14,703 bases of DNA. Source: Leucothrix mucor (GTDB taxonomy: Bacteria > Pseudomonadota > Gammaproteobacteria > Thiotrichales > Thiotrichaceae). How positions within the stretch are numbered: the first letter of the stretch is position 1; each line of letters opens with the position of its first letter. The translations under genes were made by a program, and so were the position numbers. The notes below the pieces were generated by a model, which was given only the letters and a program-made list of their open reading frames with translations, was not told the DNA's origin and made no database searches. Shown here piece by piece: positions 7,341 to 14,383 of the stretch. The stretch covers positions 1-14,703 of the forward strand of contig DRMS01000093.1 of NCBI GenBank assembly GCA_011322515.1, read 5' to 3'.

Positions 7341-7497
7341 TATAATATAGGACTTTTACCGATAGTTTGGGTGGGGAAAGTAGTAGCGATAGAAAAAAGT
7401 GGATGAACTGTGTCTATCTGAAGGAGGGAAAGTGAAGTAGTAAAAACTAAGTTGTAACTCATACGTCAACCAGTTCAAAGTCTCTGGTTGACGTATA
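7341..7497 (+). ncRNA. Candidate GGA-rich RNA between hpf and rapZ (CsrA/RsmA-titrating type possible)
   Basis: A perfect TATAAT at 7341-7346 on the plus strand, with only a weak -35 (TTATTA, 7318-7323, spacer 17), would start a transcript near 7353. The next 80 bases contain GGA at 7375-7377, 7401-7403, 7423-7425 and 7427-7429, more than expected in AT-rich DNA. A 13-bp perfect hairpin closes the unit at 7461-7496. Repeated GGA motifs are the signature of RNAs that titrate CsrA. Against this, the hairpin has no T-run, the -35 is poor, and I cannot show that the GGAs sit in loops. AAGGAGG (7421-7427) precedes only a two-codon frame (GTG AAG TAG), so it does not mark a gene. Confidence 0.2.
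7461..7496. terminator. 13-bp perfect hairpin 18 bases after hpf, possible terminator or mRNA-end stabiliser
   Basis: ATACGTCAACCAG (7461-7473) pairs perfectly with CTGGTTGACGTAT (7484-7496) around a 10-base loop. On the minus strand it lies just past the hpf stop codon. The following bases (GAGTTACAACTTAG, then a T-run about 14 bases on) do not form a classical intrinsic terminator. It could block exonucleases or separate hpf from rapZ transcription. On the plus strand it could end the candidate GGA-rich RNA. Confidence 0.4.
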
Positions 7498-7513
7498 ATA
7501 GACTAATGAAGTG

Positions 7514-7840
7514 CTATTCCATCGGGAGGTTACGGTGTGCCCCTTCACTATTATGATGATCTTTGATTTTTTCTTTATGCTTGAGTAACTGACGGTCTAA
7601 CTTGTCGGTTAATGCATCAATAGCAGCATACATGTCATTAGAAGTGGCGTCAGCAAAAATATGGTTACCACTGACATGCATCGAAGCTTCTGCCTTATGC
7701 TCTAGTTTTTGCACTTCAAGAATGATCTTGATATTTAATACTTGGTCAAAATGACGACTAATACGTTTTAGTTTTTCATGTACATAGTCATTGATGGCTT
7801 CTGTGACCTCTATATGTCGACCAGTTATATTTAATTGCAT
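7514..7840 (-). CDS. hpf: Ribosome hibernation-promoting factor, short form
   Basis: HPF binds the 30S decoding region of idle ribosomes and promotes 100S dimers in slow growth. The 108-residue protein starts MQLNITGRHIEVTEAI. It has the beta-alpha-beta-beta-beta-alpha pattern of the family, with the basic helix DKLDRQLLKHKEKIKDH near residues 81-97. It is a short-type HPF (E. coli 95 residues), lacking the C-terminal dimerisation domain of long forms, with an added tail NSEGAHRNLPME. The ribosome site AAGGAG (complement of 7847-7852) lies about 6 bases before ATG 7840. It follows rpoN as in E. coli, but 268 bases containing a long palindrome separate the two, so the message may fold heavily ahead of this gene. 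Confidence 0.94.
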   Translation of the reverse strand: MQLNITGRHIEVTEAINDYVHEKLKRISRHFDQVLNIKIILEVQKLEHKAEASMHVSGNHIFADATSNDMYAAIDALTDKLDRQLLKHKEKIKDHHNSEGAHRNLPME

Positions 7841-7863
7841 AGTTATCTCCTTATAGTTTTAAT

Positions 7864-7899
7864 CGAGCTTGGTTTTTTGAGAAAATTTAGCCAAGTTCG
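7864..7899. repeat. Short inverted repeat upstream of hpf
   Basis: CGAGCTTGG (7864-7872) pairs with CCAAGTTCG (7891-7899), eight Watson-Crick pairs and one G-U, around an 18-base loop. It lies about 25 bases upstream of the hpf start, between the start and the long palindrome at 7914-8093. No T-run follows on either strand, so I do not call it a terminator. Confidence 0.4.
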
Positions 7900-7913
7900 C
7901 CGATAAGCTACTT

Positions 7914-8093
7914 GCTTATGCCTAGGCTCTATTGATATTTGATGGTTATCTCCTCTTTTGTCGCTTTTTCCTTCTCTTTGCGTTAAAAAAGAACCGCGTA
8001 GCCCTGCTATGCGCTTATTTTTTGCCTTGATAGAAGCAAAGAATCGACTAAAAAGTGAAGATATAACCAAATGTCAACAGAACCTAGATAAGC
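7914..8093. repeat. 180-bp imperfect palindromic element between rpoN and hpf (family B)
   Basis: The two halves are inverted copies centred near 8004. The outer arms share GCTTAT, then CTAGG, TCT, TTGA, ATTTG and GTTAT in the same order. The centre is GCGTAGC (7996-8002) and GCTATGC (8006-8012) with a 3-base loop. A 5-bp direct repeat TACTT (7909-7913 and 8095-8099) is close to the ends and might be a target duplication. No transposase is present. A frame of 75 codons on the minus strand (7843-8070) crosses it, but its sequence simply follows the palindrome and I do not consider it a gene. The element lies in the rpoN-hpf gap and would be transcribed with them. Confidence 0.7.
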
Positions 8094-8108
8094 TTACTTA
8101 AAAAAATG

Positions 8109-9548
8109 TTAAGCAAATGTTTTCCGTTCATGAGATGAAGGAATATTCATAGCTTCTCGGTATTTTGCGACGGTGCGTCGCGCTACATTGATCCCCTGTT
8201 CTTTTAACAGGTTCGTCAATTTACTATCACTCAGAGGTTTGCTATTAGATTCTGAAGTGATTAATTTTTTAATCATTGCTTGAATGGCAGTGGCTGAACA
8301 TACGCCACCTGCTGTGGTGCGGATATGACTTGAAAAGAAGTATTTGAATTCATAAACTCCACGGGGAGTATGCATATATTTTTGCGTAGTGACGCGTGAA
8401 ATAGTAGATTCGTGGAGTTCTAATTGTTCAGCAAGGTCTTTTAATACCATTGGTTTCATCGCTTCTTCGCCATATTGGAAAAAGGCAACTTGGCGTTCCA
8501 CAATGGCATTGGCTACATTTAATACAGTGCTATTTCTATTTTCAATACTTTTTATTAACCAGCGCGCTTGTTGCGCGTTGTTTTTTAAATAATCTCTATC
8601 TTTTTTATTAGAAAGGTGAGTCAGCATATTAGAGTAGTAGTCGTTTATTTGTAATTTAGGCAATGTTTCCTGATTAAGCGAGACAACCCATAATCCTTTT
8701 ATTTTCTGCACATAAACATCGGGAGTGATGTAGTTTGTTGTTGAAATATCAAACATATTTCCAGGGTATGGATTAAGAGATTGTATCAACTCCATTAATT
8801 CATCAAATTGTCCAGTTGTTAGTTTTAGTGTTTTCTTAATACTTATATAGTCCCGTTTTTCGATCAAGTCCAGATGTTTTTGCAGAAGCTCCTGTGTTTT
8901 TTTGTATAATAAGTGTTCATTATAGAAGTATTTTAATTGCAATAACAAGGCTTCGGAAAGGTTTCTTGCGCCAACCCCGATAGGTCCCATGTTTTGAATA
9001 TATTGTAAGATTACATCGACTTCATCTTCCTCGATAAGCAGAGTGTGTTGCAAGCTTGTGAATATTTGTTGGGTCGATTCGGTTAAAAATCCTTGTGGGT
9101 TGATATAAGAGATAATGGTGGCAGCTATCTCTTTATCAATAGCACTGAGCTGACTAAGATCTATCAGTTCCTGTAAATGATCACGCAGTGTTTTTACAGG
9201 TGAGTGGATCACATCAATAAGATCAGAAGCGCTAGTTTCAGCATTATTATTGCCTGTTCTCCAGTCGGTATCGTAGATTTCATCCCAGCTAGTATCGATA
9301 TTGAGCTCTTCAGGAATGGCTGTATTTTCTTCATCTGAAACAGTCTTATTATCCTGTTTATTCTCGTCCTGACTTACTTCATTTATTGAGTCCTCAACGC
9401 GCTCAAGCAAGGGGTTCATATCTAGGTTTTCTTGAATTTCTTGCTGCAACTCAATAGAGGATAATTGCAACAAGCGAATAGCTTGTTGCAATTGCGGAGT
9501 CATGGACAGACGCTGTCCTAATTTTACACTAAGTCCCTGTTTTAACAT
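8109..9548 (-). CDS. rpoN: RNA polymerase sigma-54 factor
   Basis: RpoN directs RNA polymerase to -24/-12 promoters that need activator ATPases, often with IHF bending. The protein has 479 residues (E. coli 477). Region I (residues 1-50) is the Gln/Leu-rich activator-responsive part (GQRLSMTPQLQQAIRLLQLS). An acidic linker follows (about 55-110, rich in D, E and N), then the core-binding domain and the helix-turn-helix near 370-400 (LAEQLELHESTISRVTTQK). The RpoN box ARRTVAKYRE at 456-465 is complete. ATG 9548 gives the canonical N-terminus MLKQGLSVKLGQ; no Shine-Dalgarno is visible. A strong candidate promoter lies at 9773-9799, and the message would begin with the 173-bp palindrome. The neighbours lptB and hpf are in the E. 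coli order. Confidence 0.97.
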   Translation of the reverse strand: MLKQGLSVKLGQRLSMTPQLQQAIRLLQLSSIELQQEIQENLDMNPLLERVEDSINEVSQDENKQDNKTVSDEENTAIPEELNIDTSWDEIYDTDWRTGNNNAETSASDLIDVIHSPVKTLRDHLQELIDLSQLSAIDKEIAATIISYINPQGFLTESTQQIFTSLQHTLLIEEDEVDVILQYIQNMGPIGVGARNLSEALLLQLKYFYNEHLLYKKTQELLQKHLDLIEKRDYISIKKTLKLTTGQFDELMELIQSLNPYPGNMFDISTTNYITPDVYVQKIKGLWVVSLNQETLPKLQINDYYSNMLTHLSNKKDRDYLKNNAQQARWLIKSIENRNSTVLNVANAIVERQVAFFQYGEEAMKPMVLKDLAEQLELHESTISRVTTQKYMHTPRGVYEFKYFFSSHIRTTAGGVCSATAIQAMIKKLITSESNSKPLSDSKLTNLLKEQGINVARRTVAKYREAMNIPSSHERKTFA

Positions 9549-9592
9549 ATTTTATAATTATATTCTGTGGTGTTATTGAGGAGGTGGGCATG

Positions 9593-9765
9593 AGCTAAGG
9601 AACGTGCACGGAATAACTTCCCGAAGTTCTAACGCAGAATTTTTATTCCAGATTGGATGAACTCATGAGGCGCATAGTTACTCTACGCAAGGAATGAGAT
9701 CATCCAAGCTGGGATAAAAAGGCAAGCTAGAGATCGGGAAGTTGTTTCGTGCACGTTCCTTAGCT
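9593..9765. repeat. 173-bp palindromic element between lptB and rpoN (family C)
   Basis: The outer 31 bases (9594-9624 and, inverted, 9734-9764) match at 29 positions and begin GCTAAGGAACGTGCACG. An inner pair (9641-9666 and 9694-9719) matches at 23 of 26. The centre near 9679 is a weaker GCGCATAG/CTCTACGC pairing. The whole element can therefore fold as one long hairpin. No coding sequence or clear target duplication is seen. It is unrelated by sequence to family A and B elements, apart from similar GCG(T/C)A-TAG motifs at the B and C centres. It fills the rpoN 5' leader. Confidence 0.78.
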
Positions 9766-9772
9766 TAGGATA

Positions 9773-9799
9773 ATTATAGCACGGAGTTTAGCGTGTAAA
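9773..9799 (-). promoter_or_regulatory. Candidate extended -10 promoter for rpoN
   Basis: Read on the minus strand, TGCTATAAT is a perfect extended -10 (TATAAT at 9773-9778, TGC at 9779-9781). TTTACA, five of six matches to the -35 consensus, lies at 9794-9799. The spacer is 15 bases, shorter than ideal, but extended -10 promoters tolerate this. The start point would be near 9766, one base outside palindrome C, giving a leader of about 218 bases to the rpoN ATG. Confidence 0.55.
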
Positions 9800-9886
9800 A
9801 TATGAAATACTGATTGATGGTATGAAAATTGCTTGTCTGGTTTGAAGTGAATAAAATATTTTAAATATCATGCTATTATATATTTT

Positions 9887-10612
9887 TTATAATTTAAAAT
9901 CTTCGCCCAGATAGATCTCGCGAGCCTGTTTATTTTGTAATATTTCTTTAGGAGAGCCTTCAACAATAATAGAACCATTGCCTAAAATATAGGCGCGATC
10001 ACAAATGCTTAATGTTTCGCGCACATTATGATCAGTGATTAAAACACCAATACCCCGTTCTTTTAGATGCGTTACTATTTTTTGAATTTCAATAACAGAA
10101 ATAGGATCAACACCAGCAAAAGGCTCATCTAATAAAATAAAAGAGGGTTCGGTTGCAAGTGCTCTGGCGATTTCCACACGTCGCCTTTCACCCCCTGATA
10201 GGCTGATACCAAGGCTATCACGAATATGAGTGATTTGAAATTCTTCGAGTAGACTTTCTAGTTTATTGGCGCGTTGTTGGCGATTGATATCTTTACGCGT
10301 TTCTAAAATAGCATAGATATTATCTGCCACGGAAAGTTTACGAAAAATACTCGCTTCTTGTGCAAGATAGCCAATGCCATGACGTGCGCGCAAGTGCATT
10401 GAAAGATCCGTCAGATCTATTTGATCAAGAAGAATTTTACCCTTATCGCTCGCAACAAGCCCAACAATCATATAAAAGCAAGTGGTCTTGCCCGCACCAT
10501 TAGGACCAAGTAGACCAACAACTTCTGCATCATTAACATGCAAGGAAACATCACCAATAATAGTGCGTTTACCATAGCTTTTATTTAGGTTTTCTGCCGT
10601 AAGTAGAGTCAA
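9887..10612 (-). CDS. lptB: LPS export ABC transporter ATPase LptB
   Basis: LptB is the cytoplasmic ATPase of the LptB2FGC complex, which pulls LPS from the inner membrane toward the outer membrane. At 241 residues it equals E. coli LptB. Walker A GPNGAGKTT is at residues 36-44, the Q-loop at Gln85, the signature LSGGE at 138-142, Walker B FILLDEP at 158-164, and the switch His in ITDHN. The start is TTG at 10610-10612. The frame upstream reaches the lptA stop only five codons earlier with no ATG, and the next internal Met lies beyond Walker A, so TTG is the only plausible start. lptA and lptB are thus in the same frame, separated by TAA and four codons. The start may be weak or reinitiated, though this is not shown. 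Confidence 0.96.
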   Translation of the reverse strand: MTLLTAENLNKSYGKRTIIGDVSLHVNDAEVVGLLGPNGAGKTTCFYMIVGLVASDKGKILLDQIDLTDLSMHLRARHGIGYLAQEASIFRKLSVADNIYAILETRKDINRQQRANKLESLLEEFQITHIRDSLGISLSGGERRRVEIARALATEPSFILLDEPFAGVDPISVIEIQKIVTHLKERGIGVLITDHNVRETLSICDRAYILGNGSIIVEGSPKEILQNKQAREIYLGEDFKL

Positions 10613-10624
10613 TTTATTTAGCTT

Positions 10625-11143
10625 TTATTTATTGGTTGGGTAGAAAATAGCATGTACACGACTTTTATTATTTTTCTTATTGCCTGCTTTTAATGCGCCT
10701 GTAAGGGTGGAAAATTCAATGTAATTGCTATTAAATTTATCATTCCCTTGGGTTAATAGTGCATTACCTGTAAGAATAAGGCGTTTTTTATCCACGAGGT
10801 ACTGCATTTGTTTAGCGCTACCTTTTGCCATTTTACCGCTATCCATGCGTTGCTCAACCGTAAGAGGAAAGCCTGTTGCGATGATATTGACAATTTTATT
10901 ATTAGGCGCGTTAATCTCAATGCGTGTTGCATGAATTTTTAAGGTTCCTTGTTTGATAGAAACATTACCTTGGTAAATTGCTTTGCCTTGTGATTTATTA
11001 AAAATAACAGAATCAGCATCAATAATAACAGGTTTGTTTGCATCTGCTTTTACCGCCCAGCTATAGGAGGGAAGCAGTAATGCAAAGGCAATGAGTAGGC
11101 TAACCACATTCCTACGGGTTAGGATCAAATTTTGCATGTACAT
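10625..11143 (-). CDS. lptA: LPS transport periplasmic protein LptA
   Basis: LptA forms the periplasmic bridge that carries LPS between LptC and LptD. The 172-residue precursor has a signal peptide: basic LTRRN at 8-12, hydrophobic core VVSLLIAFALLLP at 13-25, and a likely cut after SWA at residue 30. The mature part has the OstA/LptA jellyroll pattern, with IDADSVIFNKSQGKAIYQGNV and KMAKGSAKQMQY (E. coli LptA is 185 residues). The gene overlaps the end of lptC by 32 bases. ATG 11143 or the Met two codons later could serve as start; I keep the first. Such overlap suggests translational coupling and balanced production of the export proteins. Confidence 0.92.
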   Translation of the reverse strand: MYMQNLILTRRNVVSLLIAFALLLPSYSWAVKADANKPVIIDADSVIFNKSQGKAIYQGNVSIKQGTLKIHATRIEINAPNNKIVNIIATGFPLTVEQRMDSGKMAKGSAKQMQYLVDKKRLILTGNALLTQGNDKFNSNYIEFSTLTGALKAGNKKNNKSRVHAIFYPTNK

Positions 11144-11723
11144 TTGAGAGTATCCTTAGTTCTTGTTGATCTAATTGACTGCGTAAACCTGTGCCTGTCA
11201 GTAAGCCATCTTTTGTTGTTAGTGTAATAGGAGCATCCGTAAAAATCTCTCGTTTAATCGGGTCAAATGAAAGATTAATCGTCTTCAAGCTAAAGTCTGT
11301 CGTGTTATTATCTAAGCTGTCAAGCTGAATGCTATTATCCGTTGTTTTATTCTGCCGCGTTGTTTTTTGGATTAAAACTGCGCCTGCAAGTTCAATAACG
11401 CCCTGAGATTCCTCCTGCTGTGCCTTTTCTGCACGGATAAAAAGAGTTTGACCATCCTGATCGGCAGCTTGAATAATAGGCTGAAAAATCTCACTACCAC
11501 CCGTTGAGTTTTTATGCACAAGATGTTGCCCTTGTATAGAATATTTCATATCACCATTAGCAGTGGTATTAAGCAAGGAAAAATCACTAAGGTAATAATC
11601 AATCTGTCGTTCATTACCTGCGGAAACAAACTCCTGATAAGACAGCCAGACATTATTTAGCCAAGTCACCGCTAGCGCAATGATAATGGAAATAATAAGC
11701 AGTAAGAGTCCTTTAACATTCAC
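11112..11723 (-). CDS. lptC: LPS export system protein LptC
   Basis: LptC is a single-pass inner-membrane protein that takes LPS from LptB2FG and passes it to LptA. The 203-residue protein (E. coli 191) has an N-terminal membrane segment (about residues 5-22, LLLLIISIIIALAVTW). A periplasmic beta-jellyroll follows, with YYLSDFSL near 43-50 and the repeat-like FTDAPITLTTKDGLLTGTGL toward the end. The start is GTG at 11721-11723, overlapping the kdsC stop in the sequence GTGA, a typical coupled junction. Sequence conservation in this family is low, so the call rests on the membrane topology, motifs and position between kdsC and lptA. Confidence 0.9.
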   Translation of the reverse strand: MNVKGLLLLIISIIIALAVTWLNNVWLSYQEFVSAGNERQIDYYLSDFSLLNTTANGDMKYSIQGQHLVHKNSTGGSEIFQPIIQAADQDGQTLFIRAEKAQQEESQGVIELAGAVLIQKTTRQNKTTDNSIQLDSLDNNTTDFSLKTINLSFDPIKREIFTDAPITLTTKDGLLTGTGLRSQLDQQELRILSNVHAKFDPNP

Positions 11724-12265
11724 TTCAGATAGCTTTCTAGTAGGATATGCAATTTTCCCTGTGCTTCTAGCAACATCTCGCAGATTTCACGTACGGCACC
11801 GTATCCACCGCGTTGTTGTGAGATCCAATCTGCATGTTTTAGCACAAACCAGTGCGCATCCTGTACTGCGATCGGTAAGCCGACTTTAGACATAACAGGT
11901 AAGTCAATAACATCATCGCCAACATAGGCTATTTGCTCAGGAGCTAGACCTGTTTTAGCTAATAAATCTTTAAAAGCAATACGTTTATCGCTATAGCCTT
12001 GATAAATCATATTCGGCGATAGGTTTAGATTGGCAGCGCGATGATTGAGTAACTCAGATTGACGACCTGTAATGATAGCAACCGTAATCCCCGCTTTTTC
12101 CAGCATGCGTAGACCGTGACCATCTTTAGCATTAAATGCTTTGTATTCTTCACCGTTATTATCGTAAAAGAGCGTGCCATTAGTAAGAACGCCATCAACA
12201 TCAAAGATAACTAGCTTTATGTTTTTAGCCGCCTGTGGTGCTTTTTTTATTATGCTATGGCTCAT
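11720..12265 (-). CDS. kdsC: 3-deoxy-D-manno-octulosonate 8-phosphate phosphatase
   Basis: KdsC removes phosphate from Kdo-8-phosphate, giving free Kdo for the LPS inner core. It is a haloacid-dehalogenase-superfamily enzyme that works as a tetramer. The 181-residue protein carries all motifs: nucleophile and acid Asp22 and Asp24 in FDVDGVLT, Thr66-Gly67-Arg68 in ITGRQS, Lys94 in SDKR, and the metal ligands Asp117, Asp118 and Asp121 in GDDVID. The C-terminal GGYGAVRE stretch is typical of the family. ATG 12265 gives a 20-residue lead before the catalytic motif. It lies 9 bases after kdsD and overlaps lptC by 4 bases. Confidence 0.95.
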   Translation of the reverse strand: MSHSIIKKAPQAAKNIKLVIFDVDGVLTNGTLFYDNNGEEYKAFNAKDGHGLRMLEKAGITVAIITGRQSELLNHRAANLNLSPNMIYQGYSDKRIAFKDLLAKTGLAPEQIAYVGDDVIDLPVMSKVGLPIAVQDAHWFVLKHADWISQQRGGYGAVREICEMLLEAQGKLHILLESYLK

Positions 12266-12274
12266 GTTTATCCT

Positions 12275-13285
12275 TTAGATAATCCCTGATTTTAATAAAT
12301 CATGCATATGTAAAATACCCACCGCTTTGTTTTTAGAGTCGACCACAGGAAGTACCGTAATTTCATTATCCTGCATAATATTTAATGCGCTAACCGCAAG
12401 ATCATCCACATGTGTTGTATAGCAATTCATCGATGCTCGTTCGCCAATGGTGGTCGTTGGCATATCCGTCCCATCTTCAAAAGCTCTACGTAAATCTCCA
12501 TCAGTAAAGATGCCTAGCAATCTATTTTGATTGTCAATAATTAGCGTGGTTCCCAAATTCTTCTTGGTCATTTCGATAATAGCATTAACCAGCAAGGTAT
12601 CAGAGGTAACCAGTGGTGTGTTGTGTCGATCATGCATGATTTCTTTTACACGCACCAATAAACGCCTGCCTAATCGTCCTCCTGGATGAGAACGAGCAAA
12701 GTCCTCAGGAGTGAAGTCACGCGTCTTAAGCAGAGCAACTGCAAGTGCATCACCCATGACCAAAGTAACCGTTGTGCTGGAAGTGGGTGCAAGATCAAGC
12801 GGACAAGCCTCTTTTTCTACGCCAATATCCAAATGAACATCGGCTAACTTTGCTAAGTCAGAGTTTGCATTCCCCGTCATGGCGATAACTTTAGTATTCT
12901 GACGCTTAATGACCGCTGAAAGTATTAATAATTCATTAGTTGAGCCAGAGTTAGAAATGGCAATGACCACATCATTAGCGGTTATCATACCCAAATCACC
13001 ATGTAAAGCTTCACTGGGGTGAACAAAGAAAGAGGGTGTTCCTGTGCTTGCTAATGTTGATGCTATTTTATTGCTGATATGACCTGACTTCCCCATACCT
13101 GTAATAACCACACGCCCTGTTGAGGCTAAAATAGTTTCACAAGCCGCATCAAAACTTTTATCAAGACGCTTAGCAAGTGCTTCAATCGCCTTTTGCTCAT
13201 CCCAAATTACTTTTTTTGCGGAATGGATAAAAGAGCTGTCACTTGTCGCATTTTTTGATGTCATATTAGGGGCGGCACTACGCAT
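12275..13285 (-). CDS. kdsD: Arabinose-5-phosphate isomerase (SIS plus CBS pair)
   Basis: KdsD converts ribulose-5-phosphate to arabinose-5-phosphate, the first committed step to Kdo. The 336-residue protein has an N-terminal sugar-isomerase (SIS) domain with TGMGKSGHISNKIASTLAS around 63-81, the STGTPSFFVHP stretch, ISNSGSTNE, and the KEACPLDLAPTSSTT signature. Two CBS repeats follow (about 210-330), including GIFTDGDLRRAF and GILHMHDLL. E. coli KdsD has 328 residues. ATG 13285 overlaps the yrbG stop by 8 bases; ATG 13264, seven codons on, is a possible alternative because the first residues are not conserved and neither has a clear ribosome site. It forms an operon with kdsC. Confidence 0.96.
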   Translation of the reverse strand: MRSAAPNMTSKNATSDSSFIHSAKKVIWDEQKAIEALAKRLDKSFDAACETILASTGRVVITGMGKSGHISNKIASTLASTGTPSFFVHPSEALHGDLGMITANDVVIAISNSGSTNELLILSAVIKRQNTKVIAMTGNANSDLAKLADVHLDIGVEKEACPLDLAPTSSTTVTLVMGDALAVALLKTRDFTPEDFARSHPGGRLGRRLLVRVKEIMHDRHNTPLVTSDTLLVNAIIEMTKKNLGTTLIIDNQNRLLGIFTDGDLRRAFEDGTDMPTTTIGERASMNCYTTHVDDLAVSALNIMQDNEITVLPVVDSKNKAVGILHMHDLLKSGII

Positions 13286-14258
13286 TTACTGTCTGGTAAT
13301 AAAGTAACCCTTGATAGGCAAAAAATAGAGCTAAAAAGACCACACCATTCCAGAAAATAATTCGATTACGTGCAGCTTTATAGCAACCTATGCCAAAGAG
13401 AATCAATAGCACGGTAACACCAATCATAATCGGCATATCCCGCGTTAAGATAGACTCTGAAACAACACTGGGCGCAATAAGCCCAGGTATAGCAAGAACC
13501 CCTAAGGTGTTAAACAGATTGGAGCCGACGATATTACCAATGGCCAAATCAGTTTCACCTTTTCTGGCACTGCTTATTGTCGCTGCCAGTTCAGGAAGGC
13601 TGGTGCCAATAGCAACAATGGTTAAGCCTATAATCAAGTCACTAATACCTAGCTCAATAGCAATATTTGAAGCCCCCCATACCAGTAGTTTTGAGCTAAA
13701 CATCAATAATAAAAGTCCCGCAACCATCCAGAACATTGCCTTTTTAAATGGCATTTCAGGCGGGATTTCATCAGCACCTTCTTCAAGTAAAGGATCATGC
13801 GCATTACTGGCTTTTTTAGCCGTAAACATCATCCATGTGATTGTGGCAAATAAGCCAAATAGTAGGATGCCACCATCCATGCGACTAAATTCACCATCAC
13901 TAAGCAAATACCAAGCCAAAAGCCCTGCAATAAGTACCAGTGGTAACTCTTTTTTAATAATTCTAGAATGGATGGGCAGTGCAACTAGCAGCGCTGTAGC
14001 ACCAAGAACCATAGTGATATTGGTAATATTTGAACCGATGGCATTACCAATCCCCATTTCAGCATTGCCTTGTAGCGCAGCAGACGCAGCAACCAGCATT
14101 TCAGGTGCTGAGGTGCCAAGTCCAATAATCAGCATGCCGATAACAAGGGGAGACACCCCCCAATGCTGCGCAATACTGGAAGCACCATCAACAAATTGAT
14201 CAGCACTCCAAATTAAAATAATAAAACCGAGGATAATAGCAAGTATAAATATAAGCAT
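13278..14258 (-). CDS. yrbG: Calcium/sodium antiporter of the CaCA family
   Basis: YrbG-type proteins exchange cations such as Ca2+ and Na+ across the inner membrane. The true substrate here is not known. The 326-residue protein (E. coli YrbG 325) has two inverted halves of membrane helices, each with an alpha-repeat: GLGTSAPEM with AIGSNITN in the first, and AIGTSLPELAATISS with IGNIVGSNLFN in the second. A hydrophilic cytoplasmic loop (about residues 150-170, KKASNAHDPLLEEGADE) joins them. ATG 14258 directly precedes the first hydrophobic helix. It heads the kds/lpt operon as in E. coli. A minus-strand TATACT (complement of 14294-14299) could be a -10, but no good -35 accompanies it. Confidence 0.94.
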   Translation of the reverse strand: MLIFILAIILGFIILIWSADQFVDGASSIAQHWGVSPLVIGMLIIGLGTSAPEMLVAASAALQGNAEMGIGNAIGSNITNITMVLGATALLVALPIHSRIIKKELPLVLIAGLLAWYLLSDGEFSRMDGGILLFGLFATITWMMFTAKKASNAHDPLLEEGADEIPPEMPFKKAMFWMVAGLLLLMFSSKLLVWGASNIAIELGISDLIIGLTIVAIGTSLPELAATISSARKGETDLAIGNIVGSNLFNTLGVLAIPGLIAPSVVSESILTRDMPIMIGVTVLLILFGIGCYKAARNRIIFWNGVVFLALFFAYQGLLYYQTVNA

Positions 14259-14383
14259 TGGCGGAGAATTTGATTGTTAGTAATAAAGACAGAAGTATAC
14301 ATTAATTTTATTAGAAGGCTTTAGATTGTTATAAAACAAGCATAATTCAGCTTAATTACCCCGTCTTTTTGTAAAAAACTTTT

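Larger units (their letters stand above)
9549..9886. other. 338-bp intergenic region between lptB and rpoN
   Basis: There is no gene here. It holds palindrome C (9593-9765) and the candidate rpoN promoter (9773-9799). The segment from 9800 to 9886, just after lptB, is very AT-rich. It includes AATATTTTAAATAT-like tracts but no convincing terminator, so lptB transcription may run on into rpoN. Confidence 0.6.

Noticed and set aside
7421..7440. Strong ribosome site AAGGAGG suggesting a small gene
   Set aside because: The codons after it are GTG AAG TAG, only two codons. No longer frame uses this site.
7843..8070. A 75-codon minus-strand frame between rpoN and hpf
   Set aside because: It runs through the family B palindrome, has no recognisable domain, and its 3' end runs up to the hpf ribosome site. 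It is most likely a chance frame in repeat DNA.
13390..14199. A 269-codon plus-strand frame opposite yrbG
   Set aside because: It is antisense to a clear membrane antiporter gene and is low-complexity (Ser/Ile/Pro-rich), as expected from the reverse strand of hydrophobic codons.
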